From PALSA-505 sp963699015 (GTDB taxonomy: Bacteria; Actinomycetota; Actinomycetes; Streptosporangiales; Streptosporangiaceae): DNA of 64,000 bases. The position numbers and the translations under genes are program-made. Shown in pieces: positions 16,412 to 28,886 of this stretch. The notes below the pieces were generated by a model. That model did no database searches. It saw only the letters and a program-made list of their open reading frames with translations, and had not been told where the DNA came from. The stretch spans positions 992,001-1,056,000 of the forward strand of contig CAVOSX010000002.1 in assembly GCA_963699015.1 (NCBI GenBank). The letters run 5' to 3'. Each line of letters begins with the position of its first letter. Position 1 is the stretch's first letter.

Positions 16412-18883
16412 ATGGGTAGTAAGCGGATCAGCCGAAGAGGCAGGCTGGCCATCCCTGCGGTGGCGGCGCTAGTCTCCGGGGCCGTGCTGGCCGGCGCTGG
16501 CCAGGCTGAGGCAGCATCGGCAGCGGATGCGCCCAGAGCTCCGCAGCACGCTAAAGCGGGCCCGGCTGGCGTCATCTCGACCGTCGCTGGGGGCGTCGGC
16601 GGCCCAGCCCAGGCCACCACGGTGAGCGTCGCTGGTGCGAGCGTGGCGGCCGCCGGGGGCTCGGTATATCTCGCGGGCGACGGCGTGGTGCGGAAAGTGA
16701 GCCATACCGGCTGGCTGACGACGCCCGTAGGTACCGGCGCAACCGGCCCCCTCGGTGACGAAGGCCCGGCCACTAAGGCCGGGGTGGGCGCGAGCGGGGT
16801 CGCTATCGACCACACCGGCAACCTGGTGATCGCCGATGCTGGCAATCAGCGGATCCGGGTGGTGGCGGCCCGGACCGGCACCTTCTACGGGCAGGCGATG
16901 ACCGCGCGGCACATCTACACCGTGGCCGGCGACGGCACGTCCGGGTTCTCCGGCGACGGCGGCCCCGCCACCAGCGCCGAACTCGACAACCCAGTCGGGG
17001 TGGCAGTAGACGGGACCGGCAACCTGCTCATCGCCGACACCAGCAATCAGCGGATCCGGGTGGTGGCGGCCCGGACCGGCACCTTCTACGGCAAGGCGAT
17101 GACCGCGCGGCACATCTACACCGTGGCCGGCGACGGCACGTCCGGGTTCTCCGGCGACGGCGGCCCCGCCACCAGCGCCGAACTCGGCGACCCGGCTGGG
17201 GTGGCAGTAGACGGGACCGGCAACCTGCTCATCGCCGATACGGATAATCAGCGGATCCGGGTGGTGGTGGCCCGGACCGGCACCTTCTACGGCAAGGCGA
17301 TGACCGCCGGGCACATCTACACCGTGGCCGGCGACGGCACGTCCGGGTTCTCCGGCGACGGCGGCCCCGCCACCAGCGCCAACCTCGACGACCCGAACGC
17401 AGTAGGCGCGGACAGGGCGGGCAACCTGGTGATCGCCGACTCGGACAATGAGCGGATCCGCGTGGTGGCAGCCCAGACCGGGACCTTCTACGGGCAGGCG
17501 ATGACCGTCGGGCACATCTACACCGCGGCCGGCGACGGCGGCGAGGGGTTCTCCGGCGACGGCGGCCCCGCCACCAAGGCCGAACTCGACTTCCCGAGCG
17601 GGGTGACGACAGACGCGGTGGGCAACCTGGTGATCGCCGACGACTCCAACAACCGGATCCGCGTGGTGGCCGCCCGGACCGGAACTTTCTACGGCAAGGC
17701 GATGACCGCGGGGCAGATCTATACCGTGGCCGGCAACGGCAACGGGGGGTTCTCCGGCGACGGTGGCCCGGCCACCAGCGCACAACTCTTCCTCCCGGAC
17801 GCGGTGACGGTGGACGCCGCCGGAAACCGCGTGATCGCCGATGACTCCAATAGCCGGATTCGGGTGGCGGCGGCCCGCACCGGCACCTTCTACGGGCAGG
17901 CGATGACCGCCGGGAACATCTACACTGTGGCCGGCGACGGGAGTCAGGGCTTCTCAGGCGACGGCGGCCCGGCCACCAGCGCCAGCCTCACCAACCCGCG
18001 AGGAGTGGCGGCGGACGGAGCGGGCAACCTGCTCATCGCCGACCCTGAAGACGAGCGGATCCGGGTGGTGGCCGCCCAGACCGGCACCTTCTACGGGCAG
18101 GCCATGATCGCCGGGGACATCTACACCGTGGCAGGCGACGGCAACGAAGGGTTCTCCGGCGACGGCGGCCCCGCCACCAGCGCCATCCTCGACACGCCGG
18201 AGAGCGTGGCGGCAGACGCTGCCGGCAACCTGCTCATCGCCGACACTCTCAATCTGCGGATCCGGGTTGTGGCGGACAGCAGCGGCACCTTCTACGGGCA
18301 GGCGATGACTGCGGGGGACATCTACACCGTGGCCGGCGACGGCCTGTTCGCGCCCTTCGGCAACGGCGGCCCGGCCACCAAGGCCAGCCTCCGCTATCCA
18401 AACGGAGTGGCGGCGGACGGAGCGGGCAACCTGCTGATCGCCGACACCGGCCATCAGCGGATCCGGGTGGTGGCGGCCCGCACCGGCACCTTCTACGGGC
18501 AGGCGATGACCGCCGGGCACATCTACACCGTGGCCGGCGACGGCAAGCAGGGGTTCTCCGGCGATGGCGGCCCAGCCACCAGCGCCGACCTGCACGGGCC
18601 GCGCAGCGTGGCGGCGGACGCCTCGGGCAACCTGCTCATCGCCGACACCAGCAATCAGCGGATCCGGGTGGTAGCGGCCCGCACTGGCACCTTCTACGGC
18701 AAGGCGATGACCGCCGGGCACATCTACACCGTGGCCGGCAACGGCAACGTTGGGTTCTCCGGCGACGGCGGCCCAGCCGCCAGCGCGGAACTCGACTTCC
18801 CCGACGGGGTGGCGGCAGCCGCCAAGGGCAACCTGCTCATCGCCGACACCGGCAATAGCAGGATCCGGGTGGTAAAGGGCTGA
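16412..18883 (+). CDS. Secreted NHL-repeat beta-propeller protein
   Basis: An 823-residue exported protein. The N-terminus has a basic start (MGSKRISRRGRL), a hydrophobic core and an alanine-rich cleavage region (AGQAEAASA), so a Sec or Tat-like signal peptide is likely. The rest is about eleven tandem units of 67 residues, each with an NHL strand set (GVAVDGTGNLLIADT and NQRIRVVAA), TGTFYG and the loop GFSGDGGPAT. These units would form one or more six-bladed propellers. Binding or enzymatic function is unknown. The start is the ATG at 16412, with GGAGG six bases upstream. The longer open frame to 16016 is upstream sequence only. Confidence 0.85.
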   Translation: MGSKRISRRGRLAIPAVAALVSGAVLAGAGQAEAASAADAPRAPQHAKAGPAGVISTVAGGVGGPAQATTVSVAGASVAAAGGSVYLAGDGVVRKVSHTGWLTTPVGTGATGPLGDEGPATKAGVGASGVAIDHTGNLVIADAGNQRIRVVAARTGTFYGQAMTARHIYTVAGDGTSGFSGDGGPATSAELDNPVGVAVDGTGNLLIADTSNQRIRVVAARTGTFYGKAMTARHIYTVAGDGTSGFSGDGGPATSAELGDPAGVAVDGTGNLLIADTDNQRIRVVVARTGTFYGKAMTAGHIYTVAGDGTSGFSGDGGPATSANLDDPNAVGADRAGNLVIADSDNERIRVVAAQTGTFYGQAMTVGHIYTAAGDGGEGFSGDGGPATKAELDFPSGVTTDAVGNLVIADDSNNRIRVVAARTGTFYGKAMTAGQIYTVAGNGNGGFSGDGGPATSAQLFLPDAVTVDAAGNRVIADDSNSRIRVAAARTGTFYGQAMTAGNIYTVAGDGSQGFSGDGGPATSASLTNPRGVAADGAGNLLIADPEDERIRVVAAQTGTFYGQAMIAGDIYTVAGDGNEGFSGDGGPATSAILDTPESVAADAAGNLLIADTLNLRIRVVADSSGTFYGQAMTAGDIYTVAGDGLFAPFGNGGPATKASLRYPNGVAADGAGNLLIADTGHQRIRVVAARTGTFYGQAMTAGHIYTVAGDGKQGFSGDGGPATSADLHGPRSVAADASGNLLIADTSNQRIRVVAARTGTFYGKAMTAGHIYTVAGNGNVGFSGDGGPAASAELDFPDGVAAAAKGNLLIADTGNSRIRVVKG
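16752..18880 (+). repeat. 201-bp coding tandem repeats (NHL units)
   Basis: Ten units of about 201 bases plus a degenerate first unit follow each other without interruption. The first three full units are nearly identical at DNA level (long stretches around the SGDGGPATSA and RTGTFYG codons). Units 4-8 diverge more, and unit 8 has lost the SGDGG pattern (PFGNGGPAT). This indicates recent unit duplication at the 5-prime side. Confidence 0.85.
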
Positions 18884-19098
18884 CGCCGTTTCGGCGGATC
18901 CCCCGGTCACGCCGACTGGCGGCTCCGTACTTGACTGGGACGGGTCCCTGCGGCGCGGAAGCTGAGCCGCAAAATGTCACTGGACGCCGGTACAACGCTG
19001 GTGTGCGGCCGGACCATACGCCGACGGCAACCAGAATTCCACCATGAGCGGCCGCGCCGAGTCAGATCGCCTGCGCCGCTTACCTCGGGAGACCATCG

Positions 19099-19932
19099 AT
19101 GCCAGGACAGCCTCAGACTTCACCCGCCCGGTCACAACCGGCCCGCAGACCACGGCGCGACGCCGGAAGCCAGGGCGGGCCGGGCGAGGCCCGCCGCCGG
19201 GATGTCGCGCGCCCGCTGCCCGATCCGATCGCGATCCGGCTCTGCCGGGTCCCCGATATCGCGCCCCGCTACGATGACGAGGTATCTCGCGACCCCCAGT
19301 CCGGCCGGGCGGATGCGCTGGCTGCGACGATCGTGGCCGCACTTGACCGGGGCGACCGTCCGGCACGCGCCGAGGCGGTTCAGCCGGCAGCAGGGCCCCG
19401 GGCCGGCCACCGGCAGAAGCGGCCCCTGCCGTCGGCCCGGCCGACCGACGCCACAGGCCGCGCGAGTGCTCCCAGGCCGGCCGGCACCGCCAGGCAGGTC
19501 AGCACCCCCAGGCAGAGCAGCACTTCCGCGCGGCCCGGCAGCACCCCCAGGCAGGGCGACACCCCCAGGCAGGGCGACACCGCCAGGCCGTCAGAGCTTC
19601 AGGGCTGGCCCAGCAGGTTCGCGCAAGTGCTTGCCGAGACGCTCGCCGGATCCCGGCCGCCGGCCCAGATAGCCCCCTGGACGACCGAACGCGCTCGGTC
19701 GCACATACGCAAGCTCGGGCCCCTGCTCACGGCCGGACAGCGGCCGCTGGTCCAGCGGGTCATCACCTCGGCGCCCTCGGCCGGCGTGGTGGAGATGGCG
19801 GTGGTGGTGGGCTTCGGGCCGCGGGTGCGGGCACTCGCGGTCAGGCTGGAGCGGACGCCGCCGCGACCCGCGACCGCCGGCCAGCCCGCCCGGCAGGCCA
19901 GGTGGCTCTGCACCGCGGTGGAGGCCGCCTAG
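19099..19932 (+). CDS. Rv3235/DUF6459 family protein
   Basis: A 277-residue protein with a long disordered, Arg/Pro-rich N-terminal part (to about residue 165, including two or three PRQGDT repeats) and a conserved C-terminal domain: RARSHIRKLGPLLTAGQRP, VVEMAVVVGFGPRVRALAVRLER and the terminal WLCTAVEAA. The family sits next to secA in many actinobacteria (Rv3235 near secA1, as recalled), which matches here, since secA is the convergent neighbour. The function is unknown. The ATG at 19099 has GGGAG eight bases upstream. The preceding 215-base gap (18884-19098) shows no gene. Confidence 0.8.
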   Translation: MPGQPQTSPARSQPARRPRRDAGSQGGPGEARRRDVARPLPDPIAIRLCRVPDIAPRYDDEVSRDPQSGRADALAATIVAALDRGDRPARAEAVQPAAGPRAGHRQKRPLPSARPTDATGRASAPRPAGTARQVSTPRQSSTSARPGSTPRQGDTPRQGDTARPSELQGWPSRFAQVLAETLAGSRPPAQIAPWTTERARSHIRKLGPLLTAGQRPLVQRVITSAPSAGVVEMAVVVGFGPRVRALAVRLERTPPRPATAGQPARQARWLCTAVEAA

Positions 19933-20038
19933 ACGCGCCGGGCCGCGGCGTCCGGGTAGGACGGGACGCCCCGGCCTCCAGTTCGGCTGAATCCGGGCAC
20001 CGCATCCCGCAACCGGACGGCGCGCGGCGTCGTCGGCG

Positions 20039-22960
<2,922 letters not shown>

Positions 22961-23213
22961 TTCTCGTCGCGCTCCTCGTCGGTTACCGCAATGGGCCGAG
23001 CCGCCGCCGGCACGCCCGGTCCGCAGGCCCGGGCAGACGACGCCGAACGGTGGCGTGCAGATGCCACCGCAATCATTGTCATGGTAGGCGAGATGGGCGA
23101 GGAAACCGAGCCGGTCGCGATCTGCGGCCACTGTCGGGGGGTCGGTGTACGCCAGCGACCGGGCCCGGCACAATGGTGGACGCGGCAGGTGGGCGCAGGA
23201 GAGGAGCAGCCGC

Positions 23214-23531
23214 ATGGCTGACCAGGTGGGACCGGGTACCGTACCGGGTGCGATGGGCGAGTCATCCGGGCTGGAGCCGCAGCACCCCGCTGCCGGGCCA
23301 CACGGAGCGGTGGCACCGGCCGAGGCCCTGACCAGGCCCGGCGCGCACGAAGCGTTCCACGGGCGGAGGGTGTCGTGGGTCGAGGTCAGCATCATCCTCG
23401 CCGGATTCATCGTCGGGGGGGCCGGGCTGATCGCGGGACCGACCTGGTGGCTGGTCTGGGCCGGCGGTGCGGTGGTGGTAGTGGGCGGCATCCTCGCCAT
23501 GGCCACCGGCATCTTCAACGACTGGTACTGA
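23214..23531 (+). CDS. Small two-helix membrane protein (HGxxPAAW-like)
   Basis: A 105-residue protein with a variable N-terminal tail, the sequence HGRRVSWVEVSIILAGFIVG and two membrane helices separated by AGPTWWL, ending in GIFNDWY. The pattern resembles the actinobacterial small membrane proteins named after an HGxxPAAW motif, although the PAAW is replaced here (VSWV). The function is unknown. The start is the ATG at 23214 with GAGGAG eight bases upstream. The next gene follows about 100 bases later on the same strand. Confidence 0.75.
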   Translation: MADQVGPGTVPGAMGESSGLEPQHPAAGPHGAVAPAEALTRPGAHEAFHGRRVSWVEVSIILAGFIVGGAGLIAGPTWWLVWAGGAVVVVGGILAMATGIFNDWY

Positions 23532-23631
23532 CGAGCCCGGCCGCCGCTGACCGCTTCCCGCGCCCGGTTGTGCCAGGCGTGGGCGCCGCGGCCCGGCAGG
23601 ATGTCCGAGCCTGGCGCTACGCTCTGGCTCT

Positions 23632-24852
23632 GTGGCCCGCCTTCCCCCCGCTGAGCCCTCCCTGACCCTCACCGCGGACGACGTGCGCCGGATAACGCTG
23701 CGCGCGCAGGGGTTCCTCGGATCCGAGGGCCGGCGCGGCGGCGTCGGCGGCATGCTGCAGCGGCTGGGCGCCGTGCAGCTGGACACGATCAGCGTTCTCG
23801 CCCGGTCGCACGAACTGGTGGCCTACGCCCGGCTGGGCCCGCTGCCGCGGCAGACGATCGAGCGTGCCTACTGGAACCCCCGCAAGCCCGCCACGTTCGA
23901 GTACTGGGCGCACGCCGCCTGCATCCTGCCGCTGCAGCAGTGGCCCTCGTTCGCGATCCGGCGGCGGGCTTTCCGCGTTCGCGGCCTGCGCTGGCACGAG
24001 GTGCCCGAGCAGGCCTGCGCGGAGGTGCTCGCCCGGCTGCGCGCGGAAGGCCCGCTGACCGCCACCCAGCTCGGCGGCGCGAAGAGCGGCGGCGATTGGT
24101 GGGACTGGTCGGACGTGAAGATCGCCGTCGAGTGGCTGCTCGACATCGGCGACGTCGTCTGCGTCCGCCGGGCCGGCTGGCGGCGGGTCTACGACCTGCC
24201 TGAGCGGGTCGTGCCGGCCGAGTACCTGGATACAGAGTTGTCCGACGAGGAATGCCTGGCCCGGCTGGCGTCGGTCGCTGCCCGGGCGCTGGGCGTGGTG
24301 ACCCGGGCTGACCTGGTCGACTTCCACCGGCTGCCGAGGCTGGCCCGCGCGGACCAGGACAAGGAGGACCTGATCAGCAAGGCCGCGGCCGCCGCCGGGC
24401 TCATACCGGTCGCGCTGGAGACGGGCCGCAAGGGGCCGGCCGTACCGGGATGGGCCGACCCGGCCGCGCTCGAGCAGACGCCCCGCGGCCGGCACCGGAC
24501 TACCCTCCTGTCGCCCTTCGACTCGCTGGTCTGGGACCGCAAGCGGACGCAGCGGATGTTCGGCTTCAGCCACAGCCTCGAGGCCTACGTACCCGCTCAC
24601 AAGCGCGTGCACGGGTATTTCGCCATGCCGCTGCTGGCCGGCGGGCACCTGGTCGGGCGGGTAGATCCGGCGCGCAGCGGCCGGACGCTGATCGCCCGCC
24701 GGGTCTTGCTCGAGCGAGCCACGGCGGCCGAGGCCATGGCGCAGGCGCTGCGCGAGGCGGCTTCGTGGGTGGGCTGCGACGAGGTCCGTCTCGGGGTGGT
24801 TGAACCCGCCGGGTACGCGGACCGGCTGCGCTCGGCGCTCGCAAGCGGCTGA
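23632..24852 (+). CDS. Winged-helix DNA glycosylase of the AlkZ/YcaQ family (HTH_42)
   Basis: A 406-residue protein of the winged-helix YcaQ/AlkZ family. The catalytic QxD signature is seen at Gln49-Leu50-Asp51 (AVQLDTISVLARSH). Further family marks are YWNPRKPATFEYWAHAA, the GGAKSGGDWWDWSDVKIAVEWLL wing region and LLSPFDSLVWDRKRT. AlkZ enzymes open DNA interstrand crosslinks and bulky N-alkyl adducts. The substrate here is inferred. The GTG at 23632 starts the frame; alternatives shortly downstream lack support. It is convergent with the response-regulator gene, with only 58 bases between the stops. Confidence 0.88.
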   Translation: MARLPPAEPSLTLTADDVRRITLRAQGFLGSEGRRGGVGGMLQRLGAVQLDTISVLARSHELVAYARLGPLPRQTIERAYWNPRKPATFEYWAHAACILPLQQWPSFAIRRRAFRVRGLRWHEVPEQACAEVLARLRAEGPLTATQLGGAKSGGDWWDWSDVKIAVEWLLDIGDVVCVRRAGWRRVYDLPERVVPAEYLDTELSDEECLARLASVAARALGVVTRADLVDFHRLPRLARADQDKEDLISKAAAAAGLIPVALETGRKGPAVPGWADPAALEQTPRGRHRTTLLSPFDSLVWDRKRTQRMFGFSHSLEAYVPAHKRVHGYFAMPLLAGGHLVGRVDPARSGRTLIARRVLLERATAAEAMAQALREAASWVGCDEVRLGVVEPAGYADRLRSALASG

Positions 24853-24910
24853 CCCGCCCCGGGGCAGACGCCGTCCAGGGGGGCGGTAAGGCAACTGCAG
24901 GGGGTGGGCT

Positions 24911-25651
24911 TTACCCGAACTCGATCAGCTTGTCACGCAGGGCGATCATCACGGCCTCCATCCTGGAGTGGATCTGCAGCTTCTCCAGGATGTTGCGCAC
25001 GTGGTTCTTCACGGTGTTCTCCGAGATGAACAGCTCGCGGGCGATTTCGCGGTTGTTCATCCCCTTGGCCATGAGCTTGAGCACTTCCATCTCGCGGTCG
25101 GTCAGCCTGGGCGGGGGGACCTGCTGGACGCGTTCCTCGTCGGTCTGGCGGGCGAGCGTAGCGAATTCGGTGAGGAGCTTGCCGGCCATGAACGGGCTGA
25201 TCAGAGACTGGCCGCCGTGCACCGCGCGGACCGCCCCGGAGACCTCGTCCAGCGGGATGTCCTTCAGCAGGTATCCGCTGGCACCCGCCCGGATGGCCTC
25301 GAACAGGTCTTCCTCCTCGTCACTGATCGTCAGCATGACGATCTTGGTGCTCGGCGCCGCCTCTTTCATCGCCCGGCAGGCCTCGATGCCGCTGCTCTTG
25401 GGCATCCGGATGTCCATCAGCACCACGTCGGGCAGCGACTCGCCGGCCTTCTGCTGCGCCTCCGCCCCGTCGCTCGCCTGGCCGACCAGCTCGATGTCGT
25501 CCTCCTCGTGGAGGACCATCTCAAGCCCGCGCCGGAACAGCGCGTGATCATCAGCGATCAGCACGCGGATGGGCTCCGGCCGCCGTCCGACGTCCGGAGC
25601 CGGGTCAGCGGCCCCGAGACCTGCGCTCAACCTGAACTCCTCCTCAGGCAC
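24911..25651 (-). CDS. NarL/LuxR-type response regulator (orphan)
   Basis: A 246-residue response regulator. The receiver domain has the acidic pocket IADDHALF, the phospho-acceptor Asp80 (VVLMDIRMPKSSG), the switch Thr (VMLTISDEEED) and Lys (GYLLKDIP). After a linker comes a LuxR helix-turn-helix (LTDREMEVLKLMAKG, NNREIARELFISENTVKNHV). No kinase gene is adjacent, so it is an orphan in this window. A similar regulator sits between secA and hpf in Streptomyces, as recalled. The GTG at 25651 has GGGAG six bases upstream. The leading 25 residues are not part of the receiver fold, so a later start is possible. Confidence 0.92.
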   Translation of the reverse strand: MPEEEFRLSAGLGAADPAPDVGRRPEPIRVLIADDHALFRRGLEMVLHEEDDIELVGQASDGAEAQQKAGESLPDVVLMDIRMPKSSGIEACRAMKEAAPSTKIVMLTISDEEEDLFEAIRAGASGYLLKDIPLDEVSGAVRAVHGGQSLISPFMAGKLLTEFATLARQTDEERVQQVPPPRLTDREMEVLKLMAKGMNNREIARELFISENTVKNHVRNILEKLQIHSRMEAVMIALRDKLIEFG

Positions 25652-25855
25652 GACGGTCTCCCGCCATGTCTCTCCCGCATCCAGGCATCGCTAAACCTGC
25701 GCGCCTGGCAGTACCGGCCGGCTCACCGCCGCCATGACGGTGGCATGATCAGACTCTGGCCGACCTGAGCCATGCTATGCAAGGGCACGAGCCATTCAGC
25801 CCGGTCCGGGCACCGACGGCCTGCTGGCGGCGCTGCGGGGCGGGCCGCAGGGCCG

Positions 25856-26569
25856 CTAGGAGGCGACCAGACGCTCCGAGGACCCCGGGACCTGGGTCTC
25901 CACCAGGCGGATGACACCGTACCGGTAGCCGCAGCGCCGGTAAACGACGCTGGAACAGCCGGATTCCTTGTCGCGGAACAGGTAGAAGTCATGGCCTACC
26001 AGTTCCATCTCGAACAGCGCCTGGTCGATCGTCATCGGCGCCGCCGCGTGCACCTTCTGGCGGACCACGAGGGGACCGTCGCCCTCCATCTCGATGGGCA
26101 CCGTGCCGTCTGCCGATTCCGTGTCCTCGCCGGCGTCAGGCCAGGGAAGTTCCGGCCCGGACCGGTCATCGGCGGCCGGGCCCGGGTCCGCGGCGGCCTG
26201 CCTGCCCGCGGCGGCGGAACCGTTGGCGGTGGCGGCAGGCGCCCGGAAGGTGCCGTGCCCGGAGTGCCGCTCCTTCCGCCGTTCACAGGACCGTCTCAGC
26301 CGTGACTCGAGCTTGACCACCGCCAGGTCAAGCGCGGCGAACCTGTCGTCCGCGGCCGCTTCGGCCCGGATCGCGGGCCCGCGGGATCTGATCGTGAGCT
26401 CGACTCGCTCACGCCGGCCGTACAGACGCGGATTGCTCTCCTTCGACACCTCTACGTCGATCCGGATCACCTTACGAAGCAGTTTCTCGAGCTTCGCGAG
26501 CTTCACGGTCGCGTGCTCCCGGAATCGTTCCTGCACATTGGTGTGCCGACCCTTGAACGCGATGTCCAC
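25856..26569 (-). CDS. hpf: Long-form ribosome hibernation promoting factor
   Basis: A 237-residue long HPF. The N-terminal S30AE domain (VDIAFKGRHTNVQERFREHA, VSKESNPRLYGRRERVELTI, AAADDRFAALDLAVVKLESRL) binds the 30S subunit. An Ala/Gly/Pro-rich linker leads to the C-terminal dimerisation domain (VVRQKVHAAAPMTIDQALFEMELVGHDFYLFRD) that pairs ribosomes into 100S particles. The GTG at 26569 was chosen because GGGGG lies seven bases upstream and the domain starts immediately. Frames further upstream show no similarity. A 505-base gap separates it from lpqB. Confidence 0.93.
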   Translation of the reverse strand: MDIAFKGRHTNVQERFREHATVKLAKLEKLLRKVIRIDVEVSKESNPRLYGRRERVELTIRSRGPAIRAEAAADDRFAALDLAVVKLESRLRRSCERRKERHSGHGTFRAPAATANGSAAAGRQAAADPGPAADDRSGPELPWPDAGEDTESADGTVPIEMEGDGPLVVRQKVHAAAPMTIDQALFEMELVGHDFYLFRDKESGCSSVVYRRCGYRYGVIRLVETQVPGSSERLVAS

Positions 26570-27074
26570 CCAGTAACCCCCTTCCGCTCGATCCGGCCAG
26601 CGGCACCCGCCCGGCCGACCTGGTCTTCGTCCCCACATTCGCCTGCTGAGGGGTTCGCAGCCGTTGTGCCACTAGTACCCTTCTCCCGCTCCGGGGAACG
26701 CCGGATCCCCCGGTGGGGCAGGACTTACTTCTAAGCCGCACCGTGATCGGTTGACGAGAAGTCGCCTTACGTGGGCCGTTTCGCCTGCGGCTGGCATCGG
26801 CTTGCCTAGGCGGGCGCCCCGCGTCGGGGAAGCCCAGCCCGGCGCAACCACGGACCCGGGCGGGTGCCATGAACGAACGCTAACTCCATCCGGACCGAAT
26901 GTCAGGAGGAAATTGTCGGCAATTCGTTACATACAGTGAAAAAAGCTTATCTGACCTGTGCTGCCGACCCGAGATAGCGGCCACGTTCCGTCACGCGGGA
27001 TGGGCCGGCAGCCTGCGGGCCGCCAGGGGCGGCTGTGGCAGGAGTCTCAGCCGGGGCAGGACGGGTCCGGAGCC
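26570..27074. other. 505-base intergenic region upstream of hpf
   Basis: No gene is convincing here on either strand. Near 26900-26960 there is an unusually A/T-rich island with the short palindrome AATTG-TCGG-CAATT (26911-26924) and AAAAAAGCTT (26939-26948). On the minus strand this reads as a T-run after lpqB followed by promoter-like sequence towards hpf. In other actinobacteria a ComF-like phosphoribosyltransferase gene lies between lpqB and hpf (as recalled for M. tuberculosis and Streptomyces); none is seen here. Confidence 0.5.
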
Positions 27075-28886
27075 TCAGCCGGGGTAGACCGGAGACCCAG
27101 CGGTGCCGTCATGGGTCGTCCACGTGCCGTTGAGGTTTGATTCCAGGGCCAGCTGGCCGTGCGCCAGGCCCGCGGCCATCGGGTTGGCCGGACCCGCTGC
27201 CGCGATGGACCGGGTGCCTGGTTCGGGAAGGAGCGCGGTCGAAGACCCACCGTTGACCGGCACCTCCCACAGCTGCGGAACCATCTGCGACCGGGACAGC
27301 ACGATCAGGTGATCCGCGTCGTACCAGGTCAGCTGGGTGGGATGGCGTACATCGGTGCCGATGGACACGGGGACACCCAGAGCAGGGACGCCGCCGGGGG
27401 CCTGGCCGATCGCCGCGACCAGCAGATGGTTCCCTTTCGAGCCCGGGGCATGCACCAGCATCGCGACCCGCACCCCGTCGGGGGCGACCCGCAGCTGGCT
27501 GACCACCGAGCCGGCGGGCCGCAGGCCGAGTCCCAGCTTTCTCTTCGCACCGTCCCCGGGCGGCGGCAGCATCCACACCGTGTCTGGCGAGGCGACCCAG
27601 AGATTGCCCCGGACATCCCAGCTCAGCGACGTGATCGCGGCTCCGTGGACTCGCCACGGGGTGAGCCTGGCGCCCGGGCGGATCGGACCGTAGTACACCA
27701 CCCGGCGCGACGGGGAGAGTCCGGCCACGTAGCGCACGCCGTCTCGCGCCGGTGACACCGCGATGGTCGTCAGGCGCACGTGCCCCTGGCCGGCCTCGCC
27801 CGGCACGTTACGCGGCGCCGGGGCCGACTGGCTTCGTTCCTGGACCGCTCCGGTGGCGGTCACCGAGTAGAGCGGCAGGTCCGCGGGCGCCGCTGGCACG
27901 GACAGCGCGAGCGGGCCGCTAGACAGGCTGGCCGACTGGCGCGGATGCCCGTCGATCTCCAGCTCGACAGACTGAACGGCGGACGGTCCGTAGGAATGGC
28001 CGGCCAGCGTCCAGACCAGCTGAGATGTCATGGTGCTCAGCTGTACCGGAGTCGCGTGCACCGCCTGCCCGCCGAGGTTGATCGCGGCGGTGCCGTCGTT
28101 GAGCGTCGCCCCCAGCAGCCTGGCCCCAGGCGGGAAGGCGGTACTGACCCCATTCGACAGCCATCCCTGCGGACTCTGCAACAGCGCCGTCACCAGCTTG
28201 TTGGCCAGGGCGGCGGTGGTCGCCTGCAGCGGGACGAACACCGGGTCGGGCACCAGCGACTGGGAGCTTGCCAGGTAGTACAGGTTCCGCGGCGCGTATA
28301 CGCGCTTGAAATCGGGCTCGGTGAGCAGCAGCCGGCTGGGCGGGTTGTCGATACGCCACTGCCCGGCGATCTTGAACAAGCGGAACGAGTAGCGGCTCGA
28401 TCCCGTCGTGCCGCGATACTGGCCGTTGTCGGAGAGGGTGGCCAGCTTCTCGCCGGTGGCACTGACCCGCTGCTCCTGGTTGTACGGCGCGCCAGCCCGA
28501 GGGGCCAGCCTGACGGCCTGTCCCACCTTCGGCGCCCCGACCACGGTGACCGCCCACCCTGGCTTCCACTTCAGGCGCTGCGCCGAATCCAGGTACTCGC
28601 GGGCGACCGCGTGGTTGTTGGCGAAGCTGGCGCAGGCCGCGAGGAATCCCTGGACGACCTGTACGGCTGACCACCCCGGCTCCGGCGGCACCGGGATGAG
28701 CTGCAGGTAATCCGGATTCTGGCCGCCGGCGGTCAGGGCCACCTTGCCCACTTGCACCGCGCCGCTGTCCGGCACCGTGGCGCACGCGCAGAGCAGAAGC
28801 GCCGTCGCCCCGGCCGCGGCCGCTGCCCGCCAGCCCCCCCGCACCGGTTCGCGCCGCCGCGGAGCCGGTCGCGGCAGCCTAGCCAT
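27075..28886 (-). CDS. lpqB: Lipoprotein LpqB
   Basis: A 603-residue lipoprotein. After a basic N-terminus and a hydrophobic stretch comes the lipobox around LLLCAC (lipidated Cys 33 or 35), then a GerMN-like domain (segment VFVPLQATTAALANKLVTALLQ and the ATLNDGTAAINL strand) and a C-terminal propeller-like half. LpqB modulates the MtrB sensor kinase in mycobacteria and is encoded with mtrAB, as here. The ATG at 28886 overlaps the mtrB stop (ATGGCTAG). A TTG at 28907 in the same frame is less likely. It is probably the last gene of the mtnA-mtrA-mtrB-lpqB run. Confidence 0.92.
   Translation of the reverse strand: MARLPRPAPRRREPVRGGWRAAAAAGATALLLCACATVPDSGAVQVGKVALTAGGQNPDYLQLIPVPPEPGWSAVQVVQGFLAACASFANNHAVAREYLDSAQRLKWKPGWAVTVVGAPKVGQAVRLAPRAGAPYNQEQRVSATGEKLATLSDNGQYRGTTGSSRYSFRLFKIAGQWRIDNPPSRLLLTEPDFKRVYAPRNLYYLASSQSLVPDPVFVPLQATTAALANKLVTALLQSPQGWLSNGVSTAFPPGARLLGATLNDGTAAINLGGQAVHATPVQLSTMTSQLVWTLAGHSYGPSAVQSVELEIDGHPRQSASLSSGPLALSVPAAPADLPLYSVTATGAVQERSQSAPAPRNVPGEAGQGHVRLTTIAVSPARDGVRYVAGLSPSRRVVYYGPIRPGARLTPWRVHGAAITSLSWDVRGNLWVASPDTVWMLPPPGDGAKRKLGLGLRPAGSVVSQLRVAPDGVRVAMLVHAPGSKGNHLLVAAIGQAPGGVPALGVPVSIGTDVRHPTQLTWYDADHLIVLSRSQMVPQLWEVPVNGGSSTALLPEPGTRSIAAAGPANPMAAGLAHGQLALESNLNGTWTTHDGTAGSPVYPG

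Noticed and set aside
16469..17785. 438-residue minus-strand frame with GHGVDVP repeats
   Set aside because: It is the reverse reading of the NHL tandem repeats; the repetition is inherited from the real gene, which has signal peptide and ribosome site.
26640..26760. tRNA-like segments near hpf
   Set aside because: No cloverleaf arms or T-loop GTTCGA consensus could be built.
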